Below are positions 35,700 to 46,773 of a DNA stretch of 64,000 bases, piece after piece (position 1 is the stretch's first letter; each line of letters opens with the position of its first letter). The stretch is from Bombyx mori (lineage: Eukaryota > Arthropoda > Insecta > Lepidoptera > Bombycidae). The stretch covers positions 4,340,001 through 4,404,000 of the forward strand of contig NC_085108.1 of assembly GCF_030269925.1 (NCBI RefSeq), read 5' to 3'. A program made the position numbers and the translations under genes. The notes beneath the pieces are model-generated. The model was not told the origin of the DNA. It did no database searches and saw only the letters and a program-made list of their open reading frames with translations.

Positions 35700-36705
35700 T
35701 ATCCCCATAATGGCGGTAAAATATCCTTTCAGAGCAACTTTCATCATAAATACTTTTATATGTAAAATGTAAGCAATTGAAATTCGAAAATCAATTCAAC
35801 CTTTTTAATTCACAAATAAAATCATTATTACTATGTAGTATTTTTATAAATATAATTTAATAATAGTGTCATAAACGTACATAATTAGTTTTTTTTAAGA
35901 TTGTAACTTCTCTAATTTTTAATTCTCTTTGATTTCTTTTTTTTAATTGAAATATTTCATGTTAAGGTGGAAAAAGTAAGAGTTATAAATTTTTTTATTG
36001 GTAACCCTTAGCTGGTATTATAGATCTATTAAATGAGTTAGTAAGTAAAAAGAGTTAAAAAACGCACGAAGAACGGAGGACAAATGTGTAAAGAATTTAT
36101 TTGTCTTAGAATATATATTAAGTATATTTTATTGATATAGATGTTATTATATGTATAATAAGTAGACGCTAAAATAATAATGAAAACTGCGTGAACATAA
36201 TTTCCATAACAAAGTTCCAATTTATTCTCATATCGCACGTATAAAAGTTATATTTAAAAAAAATCGGTTTGCATATTTGTGACGTATCCTTTAGTGGCTG
36301 CAAACAACCCCTCTTTTGAATAAAAAAAACTCTTTTAAAGCATAACCTACTTAAAGCAATCATTAAAAGTTCAATAAGATTTCTTTTAATTCTCTTTCCT
36401 AGTACCTAATGAGAAATATAATTAAATGTTGATTTAAAAAAAAACATTTTTGTTAAAGTTCCCGACTTTATCTATACATTTTGTTTACATTAATTTGGAT
36501 AAAAAAATACCTCATTATTTAAATCCGACGATCTAAATACAGACCTGTCAGAAAATAAACAAATCCAAGCTACAGTTTGCGTTATCTGTTACTAATTCGA
36601 TTTTAATAGTGCCACCGCCATCTGGCGATTCAAGAAAAACAACTAGATTACTTTTAACACGAAAGTAAAAGAGGTATTGGAAAAGTTGTTTGTGTTTATT
36701 CTATT
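35700..36705. other. Sequence with no recognised feature
   Basis: AT-rich; only short homopolymers. Confidence 0.4.
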
Positions 36706-36710
36706 ATATA

Positions 36711-36999
36711 CTAGCTGACCCGGCAGACTTTGTAGTGCCTCAATCGATAAATAAAAGACCTAAACTTTTGTATAAAATAAACTTAAAACAAACCAAAGGA
36801 ATCCGTCCGACGGGGGACACATCTAAGGAAAAACAAAAAATTTATTTTTATTTAATTACGAGCATTTTCTTATTTATCTACCTTTTAAACCTTCTCTGGA
36901 CTTCCACAAATAATTCAAGACCAAAATTAGCCAAAGCGTTCCAGTCGTTCTCGGGTTTTAGCGAGACTAACGAACAGCAATTCTTTTTATATAATATAT
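36711..36999 (-). mobile_element. H3 Helitron-like element
   Basis: The reversed CTAG end (CTAGCTGACCCGGCAGAC) and the reversed start (TATATAATATATAGA) are both present. Confidence 0.75.
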
Positions 37000-37047
37000 A
37001 GATACGTTCTGTTAATTAATTCTCTAACCTACATTCCATTTTGTGGA

Positions 37048-37162
37048 TTTTTTTTTATTGCCCTTGTAGGCAGACGAGCATACGGCCCACCTGATGGTGA
37101 GTGGTTACCGTCGCCCATGGACTTCAGCAATGCCAGGGGCAGAGCCAAGCCGCTGCCTACCG
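37048..37162 (-). mobile_element. Family C fragment
   Basis: TTTTTATTGCCCTTGTAGGC to CGCTGCCTACCG. Confidence 0.85.
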
Positions 37163-37164
37163 TA

Positions 37165-38450
37165 TTTACTCGCATCGACGAAGATCGAATCGTTTCTGCT
37201 TTTACATAAGTATGGTCTGTCAGAAGATATGCTTTTATATTAAAGTTATTTATTAAAACAATGATTAATTAAAAGTTTGATAATATTAATACCGAGTTAG
37301 ATAAAAACAACAACAACTTTTATTTAAAGCCATTGATTATTAAGAAATCGAGAGTGTAATGGAACGTAACAGTTTGACAGCTCATCTTTCCCGCCAACTT
37401 TTCACTTTCGTTAACCGCGCGAAACGTGCATGAAATTAAATACGGCCGCCATTTTTTGTCAACACATTTCATTTCTTTATTACATAAAAGTTGTTTTATT
37501 TGCAAACCCATCAATTATTTTTTAATTATCACGCTGTTTTGAACGCCTAATTCTTTATGTATATCACGGTTGAAAAAATAGCGTTAACATTATTTTTTTT
37601 CTTTCAGTTGATACGTAGAAAGGTGTTATGTTGATAACACAAAAGCAAGTACTTATGTACAAAAAAAATCTATTTTTTTTTTATACGATTGATTACTTAG
37701 TGACTTCAAATGTGTGCTGTTTAATTTTAATACAGTTTGAGTTCACAGTAGAAGCCGTTATGTGGGCTTATTTAGATGGGAAAATAAAAGATTTACATTA
37801 TATTAAGAATCAAATCTCGAAAAACAACTAAAACATCATAACTTTTCCATATATTTTTAGTCTCAATTTGAAACTGATTCTATCGTGTTGAAATGTGTCG
37901 CTTCAAAACCGCTCTGAAGAACAAAATAATTCCACTCTTTGTAACAGTTACATCATAAAGAGATGGAATAACGTAAAACGCACAAAGTTATATTTGCCAT
38001 TGACAAAATGGCGTTTGATTGATTAATATGTTTTGGCGGGAATGACATCTTGAAGCTTAATGAAAAACACTGCTATTTTATTCTAATATTATTCTTTTTA
38101 AAGTTGCCATCAGGAAAAATTCAATTGGTATAGAAGAAGATGTGCACAATACTAGTGGGTCAAGAGTCAATTAATAATTTGGAAGAAATCTTTAAATTGA
38201 TATAAACTATCTAAAGTTAATTTAGACTAATATAAGAAGAATATTTGCAGAAATTGTTTAAAATAAACTTGCGAATGAGACTTGTACGCTTTTGGTAATC
38301 GCTACTAGCCCGAGTAACTGGAGCAAGTTAATGTCTAAAGATATAGAAATTTAGCTTTAAAAGTTCTACAAAATTTTAGTCAAAACGAAATGCTGGGCTT
38401 TAATCAATCAAGTAACGGAGACTGTCTACACGTGTACAATGACTCGTCTT
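37165..38450. other. Sequence with no recognised feature
   Basis: CpG-containing patch at 37370-37450 (TTAACCGCGCGAAACGTGCA, TACGGCCGCCATTTT) stands out but has no coding frame. Confidence 0.35.
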
Positions 38451-38457
38451 CATTTTT

Positions 38458-38615
38458 CCCATGGACTCAACATAGATGGATCCGGTGGTAGATTCAGGGA
38501 AATACTGCTCTTGCTAGGGCGAGTGTTAGCAAAATCCTTTAGGTTGAGCGCGTGAGCTCACCCGTCCACAAGCAGTTGAAATAGCCCCTTATTCTATCAA
38601 CGGTTAGGTAGGGAT
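38458..38615 (-). mobile_element. Family B fragment
   Basis: GATCCGGTGGTAGATTCAGG and CTGCTCTTGCTAGGGCGAG. Confidence 0.7.
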
Positions 38616-38619
38616 ATTG

Positions 38620-39330
38620 AAAACCACCAAAATAACGCTAGTGTACAAAGCGGTGTGATATGATCGTAGCATTGGCAATGGCGTGCAATGTGCTGAGTTG
38701 CACCATTTAATACAACTATTTTTGGCGCGAGATTTGAAATTATTCCTTATGCTACGGTGGCGCCATTCTTATATTTCATACACAGAGTGTGAGCTTCCAT
38801 ATCTACCCTCCATTTATAAGTTTTTAGCTACCCTACTTCGTAATCTATTTTGGTAGTACAAGGAAACGCAAAAAAAATCCAATCAGTAAATTAACTCCGA
38901 AAATGGTACAAATAGCTATGCCGTTTTTCTTCTAAAATACTTCTAATAAGAAACTTGAGCTAATTTAACTTTTTTGCTATAAGCTGTACTGTGCATATAC
39001 TCGTTTATTCCACACACTGACTTAAACAAACTTCAAACTTGGAGTGAGTTTTAATAACAATTAACAAGATTAAACATGTCTCCATAATATATGTGTTTTC
39101 TTTATCCTAGTCGCCATTTTCAATTCATTTTCCCATCAGCATTTAACATGTTGGCAAGACTTTAAATATATGATTTTGTTTACGTTCTGATTCACATAGA
39201 AGTCGTGATTTTATGAGTACAATTCTATGAATGGATCTCGAAATGTGTTTGACCTGAATATCTTAAATGAGGACCGTTGTATTATGTTTTTTTTTGTTAC
39301 TTATTACGGGCAAAAGAAGTCGTAGTTCAT
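38620..39330. other. Sequence with no recognised feature
   Basis: No supported gene or repeat. Confidence 0.35.
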
Positions 39331-39344
39331 TTACTGTTAGGTTT

Positions 39345-39590
39345 TATGATTAAGGGATTACGGTGGCCCGGAGGCCTTTCCAGTTTCACCAGGACTGGCG
39401 TATTAGGATGTATTGCAACGTGTGTTCACCTTAAATTCAATGTCGTCGCTGGCTGTGAGGTCTTATGTTGCTGTTGTGTTGAAGTTTTATTGTGACTGTC
39501 CCACCCTTCAAACAAATCTATGATTGTTTCGCGGCAGAAACAGTAGTGCAGTACATTTATCACGTGGCCTACCTAATATTTTACTGACGG
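39345..39590 (+). mobile_element. Diverged SINE fragment
   Basis: GGCCTTTCCAGTTTCACCAG is shared with 16376. The part near 39500 (TCCCACCCTTCAAAC, CGGCAGAAACAG) resembles reversed family A. Confidence 0.4.
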
Positions 39591-39827
39591 TATGCACTAC
39601 AAGTGGGTTTGTTATCGCGCAATAACGATTTAAATTTTGCAGTAGGTATCAAAAAAATTGAGTGCAATTAAGATTTTGACGTTTTGCTTTCCCAAGATGG
39701 CGGCGTTCGTGTATCGTATTTTGAGGCTTACATCGTGTATGATCTGTGCTCTAGTACAATATTAAAAAAAAAAGAAACACGTTTGTCAAATTTTAATCTT
39801 AAGACCAATTTAATCTTAAAACCAAAA

Positions 39828-40078
39828 ACGGCCGTCTGGTGTAGTGGTAAGTGACATGGTCACTACACAAGGGGGTCGCGGGTTCGAATCCCGCCAAGGG
39901 GAGATATTTGTATGATAAATATAGATGTCTTTTCCAGGGTTATGGATGTATATTAAGTATATGTATGTGTATAATAAAAATCTTACATTTATTTCCGTTA
40001 TCTGGTACCTGTAACACAAGTTCTTTACGAACTTATCACGGGACCAGTTAACGTGGCGTGATTGTTTAAAAAAAAAAA
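39828..40078 (+). mobile_element. Family D tRNA-derived SINE
   Basis: A box TGGTGTAGTGGTAAGTGA, B box GGGTTCGAATCCCGCC, poly-A end. Almost identical to 18100-18350. Confidence 0.88.
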
Positions 40079-40079
40079 A

Positions 40080-40725
40080 AAATTAACCTTTTCTATGTCG
40101 AATATGCATCCATTCTACGACTGTTGCCTTGCGTAATCCAACCACAATAGCTATGTGCCTCGATACTAAATCTTCTATATAATAATAAAAAAACCACTTC
40201 GTACAATGGAGCTTAATTATTTAATATTTTCATTGCGTAAGTACGTTACGTCAGATTTTAGGAATGGTGACCGGGTGAAAGTCACTCCTTTTGACTTGAC
40301 ATTGAAATAACGGTGTGCGCACAGTGGCGCGTTTAACTTATGCGTTATTAGCGACATCTGTTTACTACGAACGCAGTACGGAAATTCTTAAAAGTTGTTG
40401 ATAAATATTATGTCTGTTTTGTTAGCTTCGATGAATGGACGAACTGATACTATTACAAGCTACCACCGTTGTCATAGTTAGTGAATGCTACCACCCATCT
40501 TTAGACGTCAGATAAAGTTTCATGTCACTGAACATATATTGGAATAATTACTATTTCACTCTTTAAGCCAGACTGCGATTGTTCAGAATTAAAGACAAAA
40601 CCAGAGAAAAAGGCAAAGCGGTAATTTCGACCCGTATGGAATCATTACATAAACATCTTTAGTGCTAGAACTTAGTGGGCAATAGAAAAGTAATAGAAAC
40701 GAAATTAGTTAGGGATTCAATTAAC
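40080..40725. other. Sequence with no recognised feature
   Basis: No supported gene or repeat. Confidence 0.4.
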
Positions 40726-40730
40726 AAACT

Positions 40731-40990
40731 TTTTTTTTATTGATTAGATGGGTGGACAAGCTCACAGCCCACCTGGTGTTAAGTGGTTACTGGAGCCCAT
40801 AGACATCTACAATGTAAATGCGCCACTCACCTTGAGATATAAGTTCTAAGGTCTCAGTATGGTTACAACGGCTACCGAACCCTTCAACCAGCAACCCTTC
40901 AAACCGAAACGCATGACTGCTTCATGGCAGACGTAGGCGGGGTGTTGGTACCTACCCGTGTAGACTCACAAGAGGTCCTACCACTAGTAA
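40731..40990 (-). mobile_element. Family A SINE with small internal duplication
   Basis: The CCCTTCAA block is present twice (near 40880 and 40896), so this copy is slightly longer. Confidence 0.85.
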
Positions 40991-41149
40991 TAAAACTGGA
41001 AACAAGTCACGCGCAATCATCCGGCCCCAAAAAAAGATTTCCTGTGTTATGTGTGCCAGACATATTATTGGAGTTTATTGGAGTTTACTCCTTTAGAATC
41101 GATTTACATATATAGGCCCGGGGTATGAAAATTATGGGGACCAAAATCG

Positions 41150-41212
41150 TACTAGCATGTCACACGAAATGCGTTATGCGCCTGATTGCGCATGTCACAC
41201 GAAATGCGTTAT
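41150..41212. repeat. Direct repeat of about 22 bp, two copies
   Basis: CATGTCACACGAAATGCGTT occurs at about 41157 and 41190, 33 bp apart, at the start of a GC-rich patch (41210-41275) of unknown nature. Confidence 0.8.
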
Positions 41213-41489
41213 CGCAGGTGACGCCGGGCTGCTGCGCCGGCAGTCCGCCACAAAGCCTCGTACTGATCGCGCGTTTCTCTCATTATTGTATTTTCATATA
41301 TTTGTTAGTCGTTTGTTTTGTGTCTCGTTAATTTGTTAATAATCTGTAGTGTATCGTGTTGTCGTAATATAGAACTATTTCTCGTATTGTTTCGTTTAAT
41401 TTTTTATATCCAGTAAACTCCAGTCGTGCGTCGGAGCGGACACACACACTTTTTTTTTTATTATTACATATATATATTATTACATAATA

Positions 41490-41615
41490 AATTATTACAT
41501 GTTAATAATATACGTTTAGATATATACATATGTTAAAAATACAGACCCAGACAAAGAGTAAACAAACTTGGTCATCACACGAATATTTGCTGCATGAACC
41601 CAACAAATGCCCAGG
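41490..41615 (-). mobile_element. Family E SINE fragment
   Basis: CAGACCCAGACAAAGAGTAA and TCATCACACGAATATTTG; the tRNA head is lost. Confidence 0.6.
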
Positions 41616-42079
41616 ACGTATTCCCCAGCCAGACATGTCGATTTCAATATTCTTTAGCCAATTCGTTTTACAAATATCAACCGTCAAAGTGTGTTTCTTG
41701 AATGTGTATTATGTGTCTATCTTCATAAAAATGGGCAATTAATTTCATTTTGTTCAACCACCAACTATTGTAATATTCGATATAATTAGAACGCCTACGG
41801 GATACATATGAGAATGTTCGTGTACATATTCGTGTCTTTGGTACCTACGGGTTTTTTTTTGTTTTTTTTTTTTCAAAGCAAGGTCACTATGATCGCAGCC
41901 TTACAACAATGACTAACGAACATTGCCGGATGCGGCTTTCACTCCGTCCGAGTTGGTACGCCTATGGCGTAACGATACACGGCAACAGATTACCTATTCT
42001 TACGTATCTAAACTTTATTGTTATTCTTTTTTTTTTTAAACCGACTATTAAAATAAGCGCTATTTTTTTTAAGTTAAAA

Positions 42080-42400
42080 TTTTTTGAAGTGAAACTTCCT
42101 TATCGGCGTTGGAAAAAAATTTACCGTCACATTTTTCGGTTACGCGTCACTTTTTTCCGTTACGCGCCATCTGTTTTGTATTCATGTCTATGATAATAAA
42201 ATCCTTTTGTTTAAACTTTATCTAATTTAACTTTTTTGTATTCATGTCTATGATAATAAAATCCTTTTGTTTAAACTTTATCTAATTTAACTTTATTTAA
42301 CCAATTTCTAGAAAGTTGCATGTAGATCATTTTTCGAAAAATAAGGCCATAAACAAGTTTCACTTCTTACGTGTGTACACTAGTACACGTACACATTTTT
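42080..42400 (+). mobile_element. Family K-like inverted-end element
   Basis: Starts TTTGAAGTGAAACTTCCTTA and ends AAGTTTCACTTCTTACGTGT. Interior with GGTTACGCGCCATCTG-like blocks is shared with 48805-49165. Confidence 0.7.
42176..42295. repeat. Exact 60-bp tandem duplication
   Basis: TTCATGTCTATGATAATAAA starts at 42181 and 42241; the copies agree for over 50 bp. It is inside the family K-like element. Confidence 0.95.
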
Positions 42401-42521
42401 TTTTTTTTCCGCCTTTCTTAAAACGGGGAAGCGTTTTGTTGTGATGAATATTTCATTGTAAGATTGTGTATCACGATTTGCGGCTATGTTTGTCTAACCT
42501 AAGTATTTTCACGATTTAAGT

Positions 42522-42772
42522 TTTTTTTTATTGCTTAGATGGGTGGACGAGCTCACAGCCCGCCTGGTGTTAAGTGGTTACTGGAGCCCATAGGACATCT
42601 ACAACGTAAATGCCGCTACCCATCTTGAGAGATGAGTTCTAAGTGACAGTTTTTACAGTAAAACGGCTGCCCCACACTTCAAACCGAAACGCATTACTGC
42701 TTCACGGCAGAAATAGGCGGGGTGGTGGTACCTACCCGTGCGGACTGACAAGAGGTCCTACCACCAGTACAT
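42522..42772 (-). mobile_element. Family A SINE
   Basis: ATTGCTTAGATGGGTGGACG to CCTACCACCAGTA, with small insertions (CCCATAGGACATC). Confidence 0.85.
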
Positions 42773-42774
42773 TA

Positions 42775-42965
42775 ATGGATCGATTAATCGAGGCAGATTG
42801 CCAACCAGGTGGACGGACACTGTCAAGGAGGCCACAAACACCAGCGTCCCGGGCGCCATTAAGCAGGCCAAATGCAGGCAACATTGGAGGAAGCTGGTGC
42901 AAAAACTGGACCAAGGTGGTCACAACCCTCAGTAATGAGGAAACGACAAAGAAGAAGAAGAATCG
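42775..42965 (+). mobile_element. LINE 3' remnant
   Basis: A frame reads GRLPTRWTDTVKEATNTS and KCRQHWRKLVQKLDQG, the usual C-terminal end of an RTE-like polyprotein ('RPPTRW.DD...W...'), then a GAAGAAGAAG tail. Confidence 0.75.
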
Positions 42966-43099
42966 TGTGAATGTCGAGTTGGTAGTTATTCGTAACCGCT
43001 AAAGTATGCTACAGACATGTGCACAGGTTTTTTTATAAATTACGATAATTTATCAATACTACTGACTAGGTGTTGGTTTGTTGTGAATTAACTCTGTAA

Positions 43100-43560
43100 A
43101 GCACTTCTTCTTATCCTTTCCTATCCCACCTCGTGGGATTGGCGCAGCGTGTCCTTCTTTTTCCATTCAGTCCTATCATATCCTATCATTTTATCACTGG
43201 TGGTAGGACCTCTTGGGAGTCCGCACGGGTAGGTACCACCACCCCGCCTATTTCCGCCGTGAAGCAGTAATGCGTTTCGGTTCTAGTCGTTGTAGCTATA
43301 CTGAGATCTTAGAACTTATATCTCGAGGTGGGTGGTGCATTTACGTTGTAGATGTCTATGGGCTCCAGTAACGACTTAACACCAGGTGGGCTGTGAGCTC
43401 GTCCATCCATCCAAGCAATAAAAAAAAATTAAAAAAAAAAGGCATCTTTCACACACACTCTTCTGTCGCTTAACTTCTTTTACACAGTCCATTCAAGAAT
43501 TTATTGGAATGCTCCTCAAATTACCGTCTCTGCATCAAAAGATAATTCATTCCGACTAAA
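43100..43560 (-). mobile_element. LINE 3' fragment split by a SINE
   Basis: TCCTTTCCTATCCCACCTCG and the continuation TCTTTCACACACACTCTTCT lie on either side of the family A copy at 43196. Confidence 0.45.
43196..43436 (+). mobile_element. Family A SINE
   Basis: CTGGTGGTAGGACCTCTTGG to CATCCAAGCAATAAAAAAAA, with a gap replacing the GAAGGGTGGGGCAGC part. Confidence 0.85.
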
Positions 43561-43713
43561 ACACCACGTTTGACGTCATTTTCTTCTATGCCGATCGTTT
43601 TTGTTAGTTATTTGGGTTCGTCCTAAATTGTACTTACCAAAAGTGCCACAGTCTAATAAGCCACTTGTCTGGTACGATCTTCTTTAATACATTTCTTAAT
43701 CTTCAATATCTAG

Positions 43714-43840
43714 GTCGACCTTATTCGAACCAGAGCTGAGCAGTAAAACTTATGAGGATGGCAACACCTCACTAGTCTGATGGCGGTCTCGGCGGCAATG
43801 GCTTTTGGACGGATCGGGTTGTATCTGCTCTATGGTATCT
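43714..43840 (+). pseudogene. Frameshifted copy of acyl-CoA synthetase exon 4, opposite strand
   Basis: After an acceptor-like ATATCTAG, the + strand reads FEPELSSK, then in the next frame GWQHLTSLMAVSAAMAFG and RIGLYL. This parallels DPELSS, GWHHISGLLAVSAAMAFG and RRGLYL of the intact exon at 54446-54608. One net base change breaks the frame, and no partner exons were found nearby. Similarity fades after about 43833. It is the remnant of an inverted paralogue or duplication. Confidence 0.8.
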
Positions 43841-44029
43841 AATTCTAGCATATAACAATTATGAGCTCCGATTTCAACCCTATCATAGTAGGCTTAAAGA
43901 CTTTAACGCTGCACATCTAAACAAGCAGCGTTTTAGAAACACCAGCGAATGCCTAAAAAGTTGTCTACTGCATCTTTTTTTTTTTCGTACCTATTCTGAT
44001 AGCCTTGAGAGGCTATTTCAGCTTTGTCC

Positions 44030-44272
44030 TAACATGTAGGTGAGCTCATGGGGCTCAAACCGGAGTGTTGATAACACTGGCCCTAGCAAGAGCAGTGCTT
44101 TGCAGAATCTACCACCGGATCGGAAATGCGACCCACTGAGAAGATCCGGCGAGAAACTCAGTGGGCTGTGTCTATGGGTTAATTCGCTCGTCGAGCCCTT
44201 CGTCGCAAGCGACGGGTTCGACGAGGACGGTGAGCTATGCTTGAGGTACCTAAAAGCACCTCTAATTTAACC
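44030..44272 (+). mobile_element. Family B SINE
   Basis: GTGAGCTCATGGGGCTCAAA, GACCCACTGAGAAGATCCGG and TTGAGGTACCTAAAAGCACC. Confidence 0.85.
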
Positions 44273-44740
44273 TGCATCGATGCTAAGCTATGCTGTTATT
44301 ATCAGGCTTCCAGAACTATACGATAGATGCCGCTTTCCTTGGCCGTTGATGGTAACCGATAGATGGCGCCACAATATAAGATTAATACAGATTAGTGTTT
44401 GTGTAATTGTAGTAACCTCTGGAAGCCGGATTGAGAATAATTACAAATTTTGTAGAGCGCTAGGGAATTATCAATGTTGTTCCTTTGGGTACAATGTTGA
44501 TCGATTGGATTACTGTAGATAACAAAAATAGAACCTATTTTAGGATTGACCTTTACGAAGGATTCTAGATCAATACCTCAGTAGGTACTAAGCCAAGTAT
44601 TATACGTAATGTTTGCGTACTACACGAATTTTAACATAGTTTGAATAAAAAGGAGATAGAATAAACATAAGTAGGAGACTGATAGTAATTTAAGTCAAAA
44701 TTCGCTGTGACTTTATTTTGACCGGGATATAAGTTTGTTC

Positions 44741-44910
44741 TTTTTTTTATTGCTTACGTGGGTGGACGAGCTCACAGCCCACCTGATGTTAAGCGGTTAC
44801 TGGAGCTCATAGACATCTACAACGTAAATGCGCCCACCCACCTTGAGATATAAGTTCTAAGGTCTCAGTATAGTTACAACGGCTGCCCCGGTGTCCTACC
44901 ACCAGTGTTC
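44741..44910 (-). mobile_element. Family A SINE with internal deletion
   Basis: The body is intact to CGGCTGCCCCGG, then jumps to TGTCCTACCACCAGT, losing about 90 bp. It ends close to the donor of the alternative start exon at 44947. Confidence 0.85.
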
Positions 44911-44946
44911 GCCCATCTACGCATTAAATAAATTTAAAGTACTCAC

Positions 44947-45328
44947 ATTCGTCGATCTCATCGAAAAACTTAGATTTCACTGGTAAATTCGAATTGAGCC
45001 TGTCATTCGTCACCGCACTATTGCCATTGTCGATCAGGTCCTGAGAACCAAATGGCATTTTCACAGCCGTTTTGTGCTTCAAGTTCACCAATTGACCGTT
45101 CCTCAGAACCGTTATGTCTTCGTAACGATTCACAGCGTCCGTATCTTTACCGATATCTTTTAGCACATCACTATTGTATTCCTCTTCGATCGATAATAAG
45201 TTCTTTTCGCGCGATACATTTTTCGTTTCTAATAAATTACCCGATCGATTATCGCACAACACTAGGCTTCCGTCAAAGATTGATAAAACGATAATAATTT
45301 TGTGATACAAAAGCGGTTTTGTATTCAT
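44947..45328 (-). CDS. Alternative signal-peptide exon, probably a second start exon of the protease gene
   Basis: The frame begins MNTKPLLYHKIIIVLSIF, a credible signal peptide, followed by an Asn/Asp/Glu-rich secreted segment of 127 codons. It stops at a donor GTGAGT after the first base of a codon. That phase-1 donor would read in frame into the CLIP-like exon at 25431-25610, as the exon at 32455-32740 does. I saw no other minus-strand exon between 33 and 45 kb for it to join. It could instead be the first exon of a separate gene whose later exons I missed. Confidence 0.55.
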
Positions 45329-45338
45329 ATTGATATTG

Positions 45339-45596
45339 TTAAGACAATTGTTTAGGTTTCTTTATTATTTGTGTTATTAATTCTATGTTTATTTCAGTCG
45401 TGATACAATTATTTTTTTTCGACACACCAATTGCAATATTTGAATTAGAATTTTTAGTAAAACTATTCAGATGTTGTTTGTAAAATCGATTATTTAGTAT
45501 CGAATTTGCGACGGTCGGCGAATCGATTTTGGGGATATTTTTGTGAAATCGAAAGCGCTCTGGCCGACCGTCGTAACTTGAATGACTCAAAATCAC
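45339..45596 (-). other. Upstream open reading frame before the alternative start exon
   Basis: An 85-codon frame (MILSHSSYDGRPERFRFHKN to KKPKQLS) ends eight bases before the ATG at 45328. It has no recognisable domain and is Asn/Ser/Ile-rich, so it may be a chance frame or a regulatory uORF. It contains the 11-bp inverted repeat at 45509-45573. Confidence 0.3.
45509..45573. repeat. Hairpin-forming inverted repeat (11-bp perfect arms)
   Basis: CGACGGTCGGC at 45509-45519 is exactly complementary in reverse to GCCGACCGTCG at 45563-45573. Inner bases (CGATTT with AAATCG) extend the stem. It is much more GC-rich than its surroundings and lies about 180-245 bp upstream of the ATG at 45328. Confidence 0.7.
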
Positions 45597-45748
45597 AAAA
45601 GCGAGAAGTTTGGAGGTGAAATGCTTTTTACATAACAGTTTTTAATAGTAATCGGTTTGCGAGTCACGTTTTGTTAACGTCAAAATTTTATATATCGTGA
45701 CGCATGACAAATGTCTCTCATCTCCGTCCGTTCTCAATTTCTGATAAG

Positions 45749-45975
45749 TTTTTTTTCATGCATAGGTTGAGTACGAGCTTACGGGCCACCTATTGTTAAG
45801 TGGTTATCGGAGCCCATTGACATCTACAACGTATTTGCCGCCACCCACCTCGAGACATGTGTTCGAAAGCCTTATTTTTACAATACAACGGCTGTCCTAC
45901 TATCCAAACCGAAAGGCATTACTGCTTCACGACAGATATAGGCAGGGCGGTGGTACCTACCCGTGATGGCTCTGA
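45749..45975 (-). mobile_element. Family A SINE, diverged
   Basis: GGGCCACCTATTGTTAAGTG and GGCAGGGCGGTGGTACCTAC with many substitutions. Confidence 0.75.
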
Positions 45976-46240
45976 AAACATCAGACCATTAGAAAGTTAA
46001 TGATATATCATACAGAAATTCCATCATATGTGAAATGTATGTAATATATATTTTATTGTACCTAAATTACAAAACGGAATGATGTATCCAGTTTAGTTAA
46101 CTAAGCACATAGTTTCAATTCGAGAAGGCATAATGTTGATATCAATCGGTGTGAGGCTTAGAGCCGAATCATGAAAACATTTAACCTCCCGCCAGCGCCG
46201 CATTATGGGGCTTAAATAAAACTGTCCACTGTTGAATTTA

Positions 46241-46658
46241 TCTATATATTAATACGTGAAGCAAAAACTTTGTATCCCTTTTTACGAAAATTGCGCGTAC
46301 GGAGGAGTATGAAATTTTCCACACTTATAGAAAAAATGAGTGCAGGATGGTAATTTTTTTTTAATGAAGCATATAAAATACATTAAATCAATAAAATAAA
46401 AATATTACACACATTACCGTGTATTTGACAACACATATATATTTTGTCAAACTTTTGGTTATTGTTAAAGTCTGTGATCAAATTAAGAATAGATTAATAT
46501 TGTTCGTCTTTAATATTATTTGTCTATAGTGTAGTCTTGGCGAAATCTCTGATTATATAAGTATAATAAGCCTTCTTTGACAGTACAACCATAACAATAT
46601 TCAAACTTATAATTTAAATAATATAAGATCGAATTTCGACCACTTAGACGAGCACTAG
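46241..46658 (+). mobile_element. H1 Helitron-like element abutting the acyl-CoA synthetase stop codon
   Basis: 5' TCTATATATTAATACGTGAA; 3' GTCTAAG-type end reading AGACGAGCACTAG before T. The synthetase stop codon occupies 46660-46662. Confidence 0.85.
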
Positions 46659-46659
46659 T

Positions 46660-46773
46660 TTATAATGAATTAGCCATTCTCCTTAGTTCGTTCCTGTCCA
46701 GTTTTCCGTTTTTGTTCTTCGGTACACTATCGACAAAGCGCAATCCCCCTCTCAGGTGTTTGGGATCAGACAA
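46660..46773 (-). CDS. Acyl-CoA synthetase exon 9 (catalytic Lys, stop)
   Basis: Acceptor TTACTTTTCAG, phase 0, then LSDPKHLRGGLRFVDSV and PKNKNGKLDRNEL with Lys520. It ends MANSL and TAA at 46660-46662. The 3' UTR must start inside a Helitron-like element whose end is at 46658. Confidence 0.93.
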   Translation of the reverse strand: MSDPKHLRGGLRFVDSVPKNKNGKLDRNELRRMANSL

